Positions 19,238 through 30,408 of a stretch of 64,000 nt of DNA are shown in pieces (position 1 is the stretch's first letter; every line of letters begins with the position of its first letter). Where the stretch lies: positions 19,158,329-19,222,328 of the forward strand of contig OX387189.1 of assembly GCA_947561395.2 (NCBI GenBank), written 5' to 3'. The notes beneath the pieces are model-generated. The model saw nothing but the letters and a program-made list of their open reading frames with translations. It was not told the origin of the DNA and searched no databases. The translations under genes and the position numbers were made by a program. The stretch is from Buxus sempervirens. Lineage: Eukaryota; Streptophyta; Magnoliopsida; Buxales; Buxaceae.

Positions 19238-21024
19238 ATGGTTTCTCCGGTGTTCCCTGCCATTGGTTCTCCGGTAGCCTCTGCGCCCATGTCATCGGCG
19301 TCTGACCAACTCCTTGCAGGTGCAGGCGCTGACCTTCCCGACCATATCAACCCAGCCGTTCCAGTGCCTGCTGATTCAGTGCCTGCTGCATTGCTTCCTG
19401 GGACTGCAATCTTTCCCGTTTTAGCTCCGACGGCTTCTGATAAACATGTACCTGCTCTGCATGCAGCTGAGAATAGCTCCCATACAGGCCTCTTGGGTCG
19501 GGTCAGCGACTGCCTTCTACAGACCCCTGCTGCCCCTGCTGACACTGCTGTATCCCATGCGCATCTTACTTCCCATGTGGTTCCGCCTGCGCCTGCTGTA
19601 TCCATGCGCATCTTGCTCCAACCAGGGTGCCTTCTCCGGGTAATGACGAGGCTTACTCGGGCTTGGACCCGCAAGTGCCTAAGACCTGGTCCGGTCTATT
19701 TGGATCTAATAATAGAGCAAGAAACAAGCTCTCCTATGCTGAACCTCAGATTGTCAATGGTAAAATAATTGTTTCTCCTCCTCATGTAGTCCAAGACGGC
19801 ATCAAGCATTGGGAGGGTAGTCTTGTAGGCTACTTCCTTGACAAAAATTTGCCTTTTCCCGTTGTAAGAAGCTTGGCAGAGCGTCTATGGGGTAAGCTGG
19901 GTTTAGTCCAAGTTTCCGGCACCGATAATGGCTTCTATATTTTCAAGTTTGGGGACGCTGTAACTCGTGAGAAGGTCCTTCATGGAGCACCGTGGCACTT
20001 TGCTGGTCGCCTGCTTGTCTTACGTGAGTGGGAACCGAACATGCAATTTGTAAAAGAGCGTCTTAGTAAGGTCCCGGTGTGGATCAAGTTGCTCAATGTT
20101 CCAATGGAATACTGGACCCCGGAGGGTCTTAGCTTCATTGCTAGTGGAATTGGTAAACCGATGTTTCTTGATAGGCAAACGGAGAATCAATCTAGACTTA
20201 GTTTTGCAAAGATTTGTGTGGAAATGGATGTTGGCAGTCAGTTTCCAAATTGTATCTTCCTTAACACTAATGGTGATCCCTCTAATCCAGTTGACCACCT
20301 TCAAATTGATGTTGAATACACATGGAGACCTTCTTGCTGTAGCTTTTGTCAAACTTTTGGACATTCTGATAAGCAATGTAAAAGTGGCAACGCCATGAAG
20401 ATGAAGGAGGCTAATGCTTCTACCCTGGATAGCAACATGCCTAATGAAGGTGGCCAGGTCATTGTACCAAGTGCCATGATTCACCATGAAAGCGTTCCTT
20501 CCCCTCAAAGAAGTGCTACACCGATGGTTGGACAGGAACAATGGCGAGTTGTTCAGGCCAAAGGGAAAGGGAAAATGCCTAGCTCCCCATCTAGAGGTGA
20601 TGGTAACCATGGAGCCTCTAGTGACGGTGTTGGTGTTGTCTCCACGTCCCCCACCCCATCTGTTGGTTGCATGGACTATGATGCTCTTGGACGTCCCAAT
20701 CACAGCAATGGTAGCATGGCTCATGGCGAGATCAGTGAAGCCACTCCATTGGCCGAGCCCCAAGAGGTTAGTAAGGGCTCTCTTGATGCAATTCCCGGCA
20801 TGCACCATAACAAATTCACTATTCTCAACCTTGTTGAGGACACTGACAGCCCGTCCCCAACTCCTCCTGGCAACAGTAGCCAAAGTAAGGCTAAAAAGAA
20901 AAAGAAGAGAGGCATACTTGTGGACGAGATTGCCATGAGAGATGCAAAGATGAAGGCTTCTTCTAAGCCCTTGCAGCTCAATGCAAGTGACAGTGCTCCT
21001 CATAACCTTGCTCTCCATGATTAG
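19238..21024 (+). pseudogene. LINE-6 ORF1 (DUF4283 / zinc knuckle), N-terminal frameshift
   Basis: The likely native start is ATG 19238 (MVSPVFPAIGSP), because LINE-15 ORF1 starts similarly with MVSPL. That frame runs to about 19620, and the conserved part continues in another frame as PSPGNDEAYSGLDPQVPKTW, so a frameshift near 19625 separates them. From ATG 19627 the frame is open for 465 codons. It shows YFLDKNLPFPVVRSLAERLW, NGFYIFKF, FAGRLLVLREWEP, FIASGIGKPMF, the knuckle CSFCQTFGHSDKQC (first C at codon 238 from 19627) and the tail KKKKKRGILVDEIAMR. The TAG stop overlaps the ORF2 start by 8 nt. An alternative is that 19627 is the real start. Confidence 0.85.
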
Positions 21025-24000
21025 TTGGGCCATATGGAACGTGAGAGGGTTGAACGACCCTGCCAAGCAACTTGAGGTTAGGAACCTCATTGTCAAAGAT
21101 AAGCTATCTTTGTTTTGTATGATTGAGACCAGAGTAAGACAGATAAATATGACCTCTGTCCTTGCAAACATTTGCCCCCAATGGGGCTCATTACACAACT
21201 ACTCAAGTACTCTTAAAGGAAGGATATGGGTATGTTGGGAGCCAACCAAGCTTCAAGTGCATCCAATATTCATCTCTGATCAGGTTATCCATTGCCAGAT
21301 TGTTTTTGCTGAGTCACTCAAGCAATGCCAAGCTTCCTTTGTATATGCTTCGAACAACTACCTAACTAGAAGATCCTTATGGTATGATCTCCGCCTGTAT
21401 TCCCCCCCTCAGCCATGGGTGGTGATGGGGGACTTTAATTGTGTTCGCTTCCCCAGTGAGAAGATTGGAGGTAATCGTATCCACACACAGGCTTCTAAGG
21501 ACCTGAATTCTTTTATTGATGATGGCTCTTTACTTGACCTCAAGCAAAAAGGTTTCCTTCATACTTGGAGCAATAGCAGTTCAGGAAGCAGTTTGATTTT
21601 GTGTAAGTTGGACAGAGTCTTGGTTAATCTTCCGTGGATGCAGGAATTTCCAGCTGCAGAAGTTGATTTCCTCCCTCCAAATATCTCGGACCACTGCCCT
21701 GCCCTTATCAACATATTTCCTGATGTCTTTTATGGCCCTAGACCGTTCAAGTTCTTTAACTTTTGGTGCAAGCATGTTGAGTTCCTTCCTATAGTTGCTG
21801 ATGCATGGTCTGCTCATTTTGCTGGTTCCCCCATGTTCTCACTGGTGCAAAAACTTAAGGCGGTTAAGGCCGCTCTTAAGGTATGGAGCAAGGACAAGTT
21901 CAGGGATTTGGATCATAGACTCAAGGTGTACAGGGATGAGTTGCATTCCTGCCAGGTGGACTTATTTGCCAACCCAAGCAATGCCAACTTGGCGACCAAA
22001 GGGAAACTTCTATCTCAGAAACTGGCTAGGGCAGCAGCAGATGTTGAGGCTCAAGTAAGGCAGAAATCTCGTATCCAGTGGCTTGCTGAAGGGGACGCAA
22101 ATACAGCTTTCTTCCATAAAGCAATGTTATCTAGAAGGGCGCATAATAAGATCCTTTCAATCTATGATGATAGCGCAAGGAAGGTTACTGATTGGGGTGA
22201 AGTTAAGAGCATGTTCGTGGCTCACTACACTGCACTTTTGGGTGGTAATCATATGGCTGGCAGTTCTCCTACATTTGACCACCTCATATCTAGGAAGCTC
22301 GATGATCTTCAGGTCAGTGAGCTTAGTAAGGAGATTACTGATCAAGAGATCAAGGATGTGATGTTTAAACTCAAGGATAACAAGGCGCCGGGACCGGATG
22401 GTTTTACTCCTTTGTTCTTCAAGGAAGCTTGGCATATTGTGGGCAAGGACACTACTGTGGCAATCAGAAGTTTCTTCGACTCAGGAATGCTTCTAAGGTA
22501 GCTAAACAACACCATCATCACCCTTGTTCCCAAGTGTGCCAACCCTTCTAGCATTGGTGACTATCGTCCCATTTCTTGTGTCAATACAGTCTACAAGTGC
22601 ATCTCCAAGTTATTGGCCAATAGACTTCGGAAGGTTGTTGCAGACCTCGTTGGGGATTATCAAAGTGCCTTCATTCCTGGAAGAAAGATTTCTGACAATA
22701 TCCTAATCACTCAAGACCTCCTTCATAACTACCATCTTAATCGTGGTAGTCCAAGGTGTGCCATCAAGGTTGATATCATGAAAGCTTTCGACTCCGTCAA
22801 GTGGGATATGTTACCGCCCTTGTTGAGAGCTATGCGGGTTCTAGAAATCTTCATTAAGTGGGTAATGGCGTGCATCTCGACTCCTTCTTTTTCTCTAAAC
22901 ATGAATGGTGTTTTGGCAGGGTTTTTTCAAGGAACAAGAGGGTTGAGGCAAGGAGACCCTTTGTCCCCTTATCTCTTTGTTCTTGTTATGGAGTTGTTCC
23001 ACGCTATTCTTGCTAAGAACTCCCCACAAGGCTTCCATTTCCATCCAAAGTGTGCCAAGCTAGGCTTGAGGGCGTTGTGTTTTGCGGATGATCTTATGGT
23101 TTTCTCTAAAGGGGATGTCCTGTCTATCAATACTATTTTTGCTAGCTTTGAGGAGTTTGGTGGCCTCTCAGGCCTTTGCATGAACAGATCCAAAACTAAG
23201 ATTTTCTTTTGTGGGGTTCCTACTGACATTCAGCAGCTTGTCACTACTACTTATGAAGTGGAGATGGGTAACTTGCCGGTCAAGTACTTGGGCGTCCCCC
23301 TTCTATCTTCAAAGCTGAAGGTTGCTGATTGTGAACCTCTTATCCTCAAAATCAAAGCTAGGATTCAATCCTGGAAGGCCAGATCCTTGTCTTATGCAGG
23401 GCGAGTCCAATTGGTAAGAGCTGTCCTATTCTCTACTGCTGTTCACTGGCTCACTACCTTCTTGCTTCCAAAGCAGGTTCTATATGAGATTGAAAGACTT
23501 TGTAGGCGGTTCCTCTGGTCTGGCCCTGATCTCACTAAAAAAATTGTTCCCATCAAATGGAGTGCTGTTTGCGCCCCTAAGGATGAGGGGGGCGTGGGGA
23601 TCCTGGATATTCACTTGTGGAACAAAGCTGCAATCACTAAATATCTTTGGCGTATAGCTACTGCTGACAAATCATTATGGTTTTCCTGGGTTTCTGAGAC
23701 TGCCTTGAAGGGTAGGAGCATTTGGCAATTACAGGTTCCCTCTCAACCTTCATGGATCTTGGATTCTCAGCTTGAGGGTAAAGGTTTATAACCTCATTAA
23801 GGTTACAGTTAGAGATGGTAGAAGCTCATCCTTATGGTTCGACAACTGGCACCCATTTGGTTCCTTGTTTAGCAAATATGGTGAACGGATCATCTACGAC
23901 TCCGGTCTATCTAAAGATGCTAAGGTCTCCTCCATTGTGCTCGGTGAAGAATGGGATCCTCCTGTTGCTCAATCCCATGATCTCTTGGAAGTATGGGATG

Positions 24001-24650
24001 GCCTATGTCACCTTCCCAAGCCCAACTCCGCTCTCCCTGATAAGGTAACCTGGATTCCTCTTGCTGCTTCTCAGTTCTCCTTGAAGAGTGCCTATCATGT
24101 GCTCCGGTCTCAAGGCCCAAAGATCCCTTGGTCGTGTTTGGTATGGTTCACAGATCACATTCCCCGACATGCCTTCATCTTGTGGCTTGCCTTGAATAAT
24201 AAGCTCCTTACCCAAGATGTGCTGCAGCAACGTCATGTCTTAAACTCCTCCTCATGTGTCTTCTGCCGAGCAAGCAATGAGGACCTCAATCACTTGCTTT
24301 TCTCTTGTGTCTACTCTAGTTCCACTTGGAGGACAGTGATGAGCTACAATAATGTGCATAGAACTCCTACTTCTTGGAACCAAACTGTCCTATGGGCTTC
24401 TCATAGCTTGGTGGGTAAAAGTATTATTGCTTGGTTGAAAAGAACTTCTTTGGCTGCCATGGTTTACCACATATGGCGGGAGCGAAATAGACGGATTTTC
24501 CAAAACAAGGCAATGGCCTATACTGACTTGGTCTCCCTCATCCTTATGGACGTCAGAGGGAAAGCAGCGGGCTGGAAGCAAGTGGTCAAAGACACTCCAC
24601 GTAATAGATCTATTTGCCATTTATGGGGCCTTAATGTAAACTTCCTTTGA
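21017..24650 (+). pseudogene. LINE-6 ORF2 (EN/RT/zf-RVT) with one stop and one frameshift
   Basis: ORF2 starts at ATG 21017 (MISWAIWNVRGLND), overlapping ORF1. The endonuclease shows IETRV, GDFNCVR and ISDHCP. The reverse transcriptase shows KAPGPDGFTPLFF, YRPISCVNTVYKC, FIPGRKISDN, KVDIMKAFDSVKW, RQGDPLSPYLF and FADDLMVFS. CAG to TAG at 22499-22501 interrupts the frame before the RT motifs. A shift near 23780 separates SQPSW from the VYNLIKVTVRDGRSS block. The C-terminus has IPRHAFILW, CVFC, HLLFSC and VYHIWRERNRRIF. Few lesions in 3.6 kb imply modest age. Confidence 0.92.
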
Positions 24651-24860
24651 TTGCTTTTGTCTCCTTAGGTTTCATGGTGATAGATTGCATGGGAACTGGT
24701 TCACGTTAGCCTAGTTGTTTTCTCACTCTACTCAGGGTTGGGGTCCTTGTATTTATGCCTTGCTTTAAGGCACTGGTTGGTTTAACCCAGGATGCCACTT
24801 CATTGTAAATTTCTATTTCATTAATACACATTGGACTTACCTTCCAAAAAAAAAAAAAAA

Positions 24861-26715
24861 TTTGGAATGAAATTTAGATGTTTAGAAACAATTTAAAACC
24901 ATAGAAATTTGAGAAGTTTCGGAAATTCTGAAAAACCCAGAAAAAATGAGTTTTGGGCAGAATGCCCGAAAGGCTGCTCGAGCGCCCAATCTGTATACCT
25001 TGAAAACAGAACCTGAACCCCAGTTGCTCTAATGACTGCTCGAGCACAACCACGGGTGACTTGCCTGTGTATCTAAAACAGAACCTGTAATTATAGCGGC
25101 TAGAACAGTCACTCAAGTGCCTGTTCGAGCGACCAATGTCAGAAATTCCAGGTTTTGGGATTTGTGCCCAGATTTAATTTTTAATTATTTTTCTGTAAAT
25201 CCTAAAGTTGTAACACTTGTAACTAGGTTAATTTAAGATGTAGGAAGTGGCGGAATTAAATTTGAATTAAATAATAGTAATTTGGGACGATGATTGTAAA
25301 TATGAAACTTTTGGAGATATTTTAAGTAGAAAGAGGTCACAATCTATTTAAATCTGATTTTGGGTAATCTAACCTATTCTTAAACTTCAATATAGACCTA
25401 AGTTACCTTCTGGAAGTACTAAATAACAGAGTTAATCAGTTTTGACACCTTAGGTTCTTTAAAGGGTAAAACTTTGGGTATTCTCTAGCAAATATCTAGA
25501 ATAAAAACCAATTAGGGGATGAATCTTTGTAAATCATAAAATACTGACTTGGCAAATTATCTAACACTTTCACATGGGCAAATTAAGGGTGATCATATTA
25601 TTAAATTAATGTTTAGAAAATTAATGAGTGATTTGGGCATGTTTAACTATAATATTGTGTCTTCAAGACCTGGATTGTGTCTTCTGTTTATTTCCAGATG
25701 TGATCCATTTCTTACATTTGATGTTATATCTCTGGACATTTGCATATGGTTTCATTAATGAATTGGTAGAATTATTGAAGACCTCTGTGTACCTCGGGGA
25801 TGCCCCATGTATCTTGGGATGAAGTATTAAAGACCTCTGTGTACCTTGGGGATGCCCCATGTATCTTGGGAAGATATGATTTTGGTTAATTTTCCTTTCT
25901 TATGTATCTTGAGATGAGTTGTCTATTGAGGATTTTAGAACTTATAGTATTATTAAGTTATTATGAGTTTTTGGTTGTGAGTTGTGTCCAGCAGGCTTAG
26001 CTCTTACATAGATCCATTAGAGTAGCTAGTAAATGAAATTGTTTTCTGGAGTTTCTTATTCTGTGTCATAGGCATTCCATCATCTCGAGGATAGTACCGC
26101 TCCTGGATTGGTCGATCGTTACGTTACCCACTCCTGGATTGGTTGGGTCGTGCATGCTAACCCATTTGGAATAGCCAGTCTGCAGGGCGGCCGGTTATTG
26201 GTTATTGGTTGTTGGTGGGTTCTTCCGTCGGTGTTGAATAGCCAGACTGCAGGGCGGCTGGTCCATTTTTAATTTGGAAGGTAGCATATTGGCACATGTC
26301 TGTAGAGCTCTGTTTACGATTCCATTAGTCCTGTGATGTCACAGATGTGGTATACTGTTTGCCGTGATTTCTCTATATTATCGCTTTTCTTGTTGATGTT
26401 GTTGTCGTTGGTTTAATCGTATACCTCATGACTTATTTTATATAAACATAGACTGATTTCATGCATGCACCTTGCTACTTGTTGAGATTTATTCTCACTT
26501 CGGTTTCTCCCATTTTTCAGGTATTCTTGGAGAGGACGACAGCATTGGGCTAGTATGAAAAGTGGTAATCAGTTTAGTTGTAAATTAGCTTCTTGAGATT
26601 AAAAAAAAAATTGTAATGGTTTAAAGTTTATTTGTTAATGGATATTATTTCAAGTTTCCGCATATAACTCTGATGATGAAATTAATTGAAGGTTTAAATT
26701 GATCAGATTTTTAGT
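24861..26715 (+). mobile_element. LTR-like non-coding sequence, inverted relative of 1884-3815
   Basis: No credible gene. The block CTTGGAGAGGACGA near 26525, after a CAG acceptor-like site and a CATGCATGCACC stretch, matches the minus strand of 2070-2150, so a related LTR-type element lies here in plus orientation. Around 24980-25130 it has repeated GCTCGAGCG-like words. A 52-bp unit is repeated at 25771-25874. A pair of GAATAGCCAG(T/A)CTGCAGGGCGG motifs lies near 26170-26270. Neither end is securely defined, so the limits are approximate. Confidence 0.5.
25771..25874. repeat. 52-bp tandem duplication
   Basis: Two near-identical copies containing AGACCTCTGTGTACCT and GATGCCCCATGTATCTTGGG start near 25771 and 25823. 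Non-coding. Confidence 0.85.
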
Positions 26716-27110
26716 TGCTTTTGTGACCCACACCTCTCAAGTGGTCCCCATCAGACTTGAAATAAAGTGTGCATGTTTTGGCTTAGGAAATTGGGTGAGA
26801 TAGACCGAGTTGACTTGAGACCTTACATGGAATCTCAAGCCGCAGACCACCTAATAGACAAACTCTAGGTACCCAGGTGTCTGCCTGCACCCCATCAGGT
26901 ACTAGCGACTCCAATTCCCCATCTTCTCCCAAAGGAGATCCCAGTCATATCCCAGAAGTGCGATGCTAGGTTTCCGGATGCGTGCACAACCGCCTCTAGG
27001 CTCATCTGAAGGGTTGGTCTTGACGGGGCCATCTTCAGACGCCACCAATTTGGATCATTGGATCCAGGGCAAAAACCGAGTGATCTTGTGAATAAGATGC
27101 ATTCGAGTGT
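26716..27110 (-). other. Possible LTR-element leader remnant
   Basis: Read on the minus strand this shows TTGGTGGCGTCTGAAGATGG about 55-75 bp in from 27110, which loosely resembles the tRNA primer-binding region that follows a 5' LTR. No gag motif can be read. It abuts the TGTAAGCACC start of the next LTR. The family is uncertain; it may be leader or LTR sequence of an older Ty3/gypsy element. Confidence 0.3.
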
Positions 27111-27848
27111 TGTAAGCACCTCATTTTTGCACCTCTTGGAAGTGTCGGAAGTGCAAACCCTAACTTGAAAGTCAAACCCTGAGGGGATAAAAGTTAACTT
27201 TTTGATTAAGTGCTAATTAGCTACCTCGCCCTATCCCGATGGACAGAGATTTCCAACACGGTTCCAACGCAATTGAGTTTGCTAGAATCGGAGTCCAGAT
27301 GAATGATTTAAGGGCAAATCAAGTTCGAGGGAGCAGAAATTTACTTTCTGCTGAAACCAAGATTAGCTGTTATTTTTGTCCCAAAGGAAAGAAGATTCCG
27401 ACATGATTTCGACACAACTGAGTTTGCCAGAATCGGGGTCCGAATCAAAGAGATAAGAGCGGATTAAGATCCCAGATGCGGCTTTGGCTTTTCTGCTAAA
27501 AACTTGAATTTTCTGCAAAACCTTGTCCCAGTGGATAGAGGATCTCGACTTGGTTCCGGCACAACTAAGTTTACCAAAATCGGAGCTCGGATGAGAGAGT
27601 TATGAGCATTTCAAGCTCTCAAGCAGAATTGCAGAAAGCTGCCTACGTGGCAAATGGGCAGAAACCTGCTACGTGGCAGAAAGGACGGCCAATGAAAAAT
27701 ATCTCAAATAAAATATTAGTTTTTAGGAAAATATCTTTAGTTTTTGAATTAAATTAAATAAAAAAATCATAAAATCATGATTTTCTCATTATGAGCAAAT
27801 CCAGTCAAATCAATCAAATCCAGGGGTAAATCTGTAATTTGCCAAAAA

Positions 27849-28015
27849 TATCCGAAAATATTTTTCGGATACAAAAAGATTCTTCAAATATTGTGTCAAA
27901 TTCTCCGACAGATTTTCTGAGAAAAATTATTTGCTGAAAAGAAATATTTGTATCCGAAATGATATTTCGGATACAAATGGTCTATTGTGTATCCAACAAA
28001 CATGGTCGGATACAA
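27849..28015. repeat. TATCCG palindromic units in U3 of the plus-strand LTR
   Basis: TATCCGAAAATATTTTTCGG near 27849 is a near-perfect palindrome. Further units lie near 27950 (TATCCGAAATGATATTTCGG) and 27989. They lie 10-180 bp upstream of the TATA box, as in the minus-strand LTR. Confidence 0.7.
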
Positions 28016-28024
28016 AATTTTGCT

Positions 28025-28033
28025 TATAAAAGG
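28025..28033 (+). promoter_or_regulatory. LTR TATA box
   Basis: TATAAAAGG lies directly after the palindromic block and before a GC-rich leader with C-runs. It is a strong match to a plant TATA box and its position is conserved in the other LTR. The start site would be expected about 30 bp downstream. Confidence 0.65.
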
Positions 28034-28214
28034 GGCAGCAGCCCCACTGGCCAAGGGTTGTTGCCCTTGTCCTTTCTCCCCCACACCCTTTGGTGTGAAA
28101 CCCTTTGCCCTAACCCCCCCCCCCCACCATTGCTTCCTAAACCCCCCCCCCCCCAAACACCATCTAAAGACCATTTTAGTCTTCCCTAACCTCTTCTCCC
28201 TCATTCAACGCCTT

Positions 28215-29188
28215 GTGAGCTGGGTCTTTGAACATCCTCTGGTGTTCGTGCTATCGTGAGTAGTTGGAAGCATCTGGTTGTGTTCGTGTGCTGGAGTTCA
28301 TCGCCAGTGGCATTGGGAAACCATTATTCCTTGATAGGCAAACTGAAAATAAGTCCAGGTGTTTGTGAGCTTTTGGAGCAGTGGGTTCACTCCGGTGTTC
28401 GTGAGCTTCTGGAGCTGGGTTCGTGAGCTGGGTCTCTGAACATCCTCTGGTGTTCGTGCTATCGTGAGTAGTTGGAAGCATCTGGTTGTGTTCATGTGCT
28501 GGAGTTCGTGAGTCCTAGGAGTGGGTTTCTGGAGCAGTGGGTTTCTTCGGTGGTCGTGAGTTGGAGTTCGTGAGCATCCTCTATTGTTCGTGACCTTCTG
28601 GAGCAGGGCGCATCTGGAGTCTGTGTTTCTGGTGTTCGTGCTATCGTGAGTAGTTGGTAGCATCTGGTTGAGTTCGTGTGCTGTCGTGAGTTTCGGGTGT
28701 TCGTGAGCAGTGGGTTTGCGAGCAGCTGGAGTTTGAGAGTTTCTGGTGTTGGGCTTCGGGGTTCGACAGTCTCAGGAGGTGTGAGCAGTTGGAGCAGGGA
28801 GTATCTGGTGCTGTGTTTGTGAGCATCATCTTCCGTCTGCAAGTAAATCTTCTGGAGCACCTGGTGTTCGTGATCTTCTGGTTCTTCTGGGGTACCTTGA
28901 ATATTGAGGCCATGAGCTTGGGAGACCCTGGAGCAGTTCAGTGAGTGCATGCTTAGTGCCTGAGTTCGGGGCTCTTTCTGCCGTGTCCTGCAAGTGTATG
29001 CTTTGTTCCTGCATCGCTTGTTCGTGAGGTGTCGTGTGCAAGGTTCGTGAGCTCGGTTTCTGGGGCTGTGAACATCTGGAGTTGGGGAGTTTCCTTTCGC
29101 TTGCGGCAGGTTGGGTGTCTCCTCGGTTGGTTGAGGACGCAGGTAGGTATTGTGTTGGGAATGGTGTCTGGGCCATACCTGACTTAAT
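28215..29188 (+). promoter_or_regulatory. LINE-7 5' UTR, GTTCGTG-rich with tandem copies
   Basis: Dense in GTGTTCGTG, TCGTGAG and CTGGAG words. An 85-bp unit (28215-28299) recurs at 28423-28507 (period 208), and a shorter version at about 28631-28689. Between the first two copies lies a piece of ORF1 coding sequence (28297-28359). No stable ORF. Presumed to include the internal promoter. Confidence 0.7.
28297..28359 (+). other. ORF1 coding fragment captured in the LINE-7 5' UTR
   Basis: Twenty-one codons read FIASGIGKPLFLDRQTENKS plus R. The conserved segment after DUF4283 in LINE-6 ORF1 reads FIASGIGKPMFLDRQTENQS. It lies upstream of and out of context with the real ORF1, surrounded by 5' UTR repeats. 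This is best explained by template switching into ORF1 of a LINE-6-like RNA. Confidence 0.85.
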
Positions 29189-30222
29189 ATGGAGGACCTT
29201 GGGGCCTGTGGTCGAGGTCTGTTTGGTTTGAATACAGACCTGGTTATGGGCGGCAGTCTGTTGCCGGGTAGACATGATGAGGTTACGAACCAGGTTTTGG
29301 GTACCCGACCCGTAGGAATGGTTCCTAATTCAAATTTTGAGCTCGATTTCCCTCCTTTGTTGGAGTCTACTGGGGGTTAAACAACGTCACCTGCTGGAGA
29401 CAACCTACGACCTGACATTGCAGATAAAACAGGTCGGCCTGTTGACCTTGGGGAGCTCGTGTCTGATGCTTATTTGCCACCAAGTGAGGGTCGTCCAGAC
29501 ACGTATCATGGTGAAGGCAGGATGAGGAATGCTACTTATGGCAAGAGCTGGGTCAACCTGTTTGGCAGTGTTTTTTTTTTTTTTTTGGATGGTAAGCCAA
29601 AAAGTATATTAATAAAGAAAAAATGTACAAAGGAGAACAGACACTAGAGAGGACTCTCAACAAAACACGGGAAGGGACAAGGCAGCTGCCATCTATGTGG
29701 GGAACCTGCCATAACAAGACCTACAAAAACCCTGATACGAGGGCATCATAGAAACAGGCTCAATTACAAGAGGCAAACAACTAAACTAGGAGCAAAAACT
29801 CCAACTATACTCCGAAAAGCCAATCCAGCCCCCAATCCCTCACTATATTCCTGTTTCGTGGTGTGTCCTTAACCATACAGTCCTTGTTTGGCAGTGTTGA
29901 TGTTGGAAGAACAAAGCTGGCTTACCATGAGCCGTCGGTGATTGATGGAAAGGTGGTTGTTTGCCCACCTCAGGAGGTAGTGGATGAAGGTACTCGTGTC
30001 TGGGAGGGGTGTCTTGTGGGGTACTTCTTGGATAGAACCCTCCCTATCAACGTGGTGAAGAGCTGGGCAGCAAGAATGTGGGGCAAAGTTGATGTCATGA
30101 CCATTGAAAATGGGTTCTTTATGTTCAGGTTTGCAGATAACCAGGTCAGAGAGAAGGTGCTGATGAATGGCCCCTGGTATATGGCTGGACGCTTGTTGAT
30201 TACCAAGGAATGGGAGCCCAAC
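29189..30222 (+). pseudogene. LINE-7 ORF1, N-terminal half, broken
   Basis: Starts ATG 29189 (MEDLGACGRG) and carries SNFELDFPPLLES, the ORF1 N-terminal FPPL motif. A TAA at 29378-29380 stops the frame; the same frame reopens and reads GKSWVNLFGS up to the LINE-8 insertion at 29571. After LINE-8 it resumes in DUF4283 with VVDEGTRVWEGCLVGYFLDR, NGFFMFRF and YMAGRLLITKEWEPN. It is cut at 30222 by LINE-9. The zinc knuckle is not in the window. Confidence 0.88.
29571..29884 (-). mobile_element. LINE-8: 314-bp 5'-truncated LINE in LINE-7 ORF1
   Basis: Bounded by a 12-bp target-site duplication, TGTTTGGCAGTG, at 29559-29570 and 29885-29896. It begins with 16 T and GGATGGTAAG. It holds the last 20-odd codons of an ORF2 (VKDTPRNRNIVRDWGLDW, stop at 29805-29807) and a 3' UTR of about 230 bp. 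Confidence 0.94.
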
Positions 30223-30408
30223 TTTTTTTTTTTTTGGAAAGTAAGTAAGTGATTCATTCAATGGTAAAAGTATGTACAAAACACATCAAGGTGACAATAG
30301 TCCACCTTGGACAGAAGGACGCCCCTTAGGCAAGAGCCTAAGCATCATTCAATCATGAATCCCCAAACGAGATCCAAGATCCATAACACAAACAAAGTAC
30401 AATAAAAA

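Larger units (their letters stand above)
17461..24860 (+). mobile_element. LINE-6: near-full-length but mutated LINE
   Basis: Layout: 5' UTR 17461-19237, ORF1 to 21024, ORF2 21017-24650, 3' UTR, then CTTACCTTCC with 15 A (24846-24860). The start is placed where CTCCATCTCCGGCCATGACC tandem repeats begin. It is not interrupted by other elements. Point mutations break both ORFs. LINE-13 is a truncated, nearly identical sister of its last 540 bp. Confidence 0.9.
27111..28214 (+). mobile_element. LTR (plus strand) related to 1-1143, cut by LINE-7
   Basis: Starts TGTAAGCACC at 27111. It shares with 1-1143 several GGTTCCAACGCAATTGAG-like blocks, the TATCCG palindromes (about 27849-28015), a TATA box and a C-rich leader with two C-runs (28117-28130 and 28141-28155). 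The end (CA terminus, primer-binding site) is missing because LINE-7 begins at about 28215. Confidence 0.7.
28215..30222 (+). mobile_element. LINE-7: 5' part of a LINE, continues beyond the window
   Basis: Contains the 5' UTR and the N-terminal half of ORF1. ORF1 is interrupted by LINE-8 at 29571 and then by LINE-9 at 30223. LINE-9 runs to the window end, so the rest of LINE-7 must lie beyond 64000. The start is placed where TCGTG-rich sequence replaces the LTR leader. Confidence 0.85.

Noticed and set aside
18945..19674. Several overlapping Cys/Leu/Ser-rich or Ala-rich ORFs on both strands
   Set aside because: They lie in the LINE-6 5' UTR and ORF1 start region; composition follows the TTCGTG repeats. 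Only the MVSP frame is used, as the likely ORF1 N-terminus.
20020..21198. 392-codon minus-strand ORF
   Set aside because: Exact antisense of the LINE-6 ORF1 and ORF2 start. No recognisable domain.
26895..27119. 74-codon minus-strand ORF next to an LTR start
   Set aside because: No gag or pol motif. Short enough to be chance; kept only as a possible leader remnant.
28251..29275. Thr/Ser/Pro-rich minus-strand ORFs
   Set aside because: Antisense of the LINE-7 5' UTR repeats.
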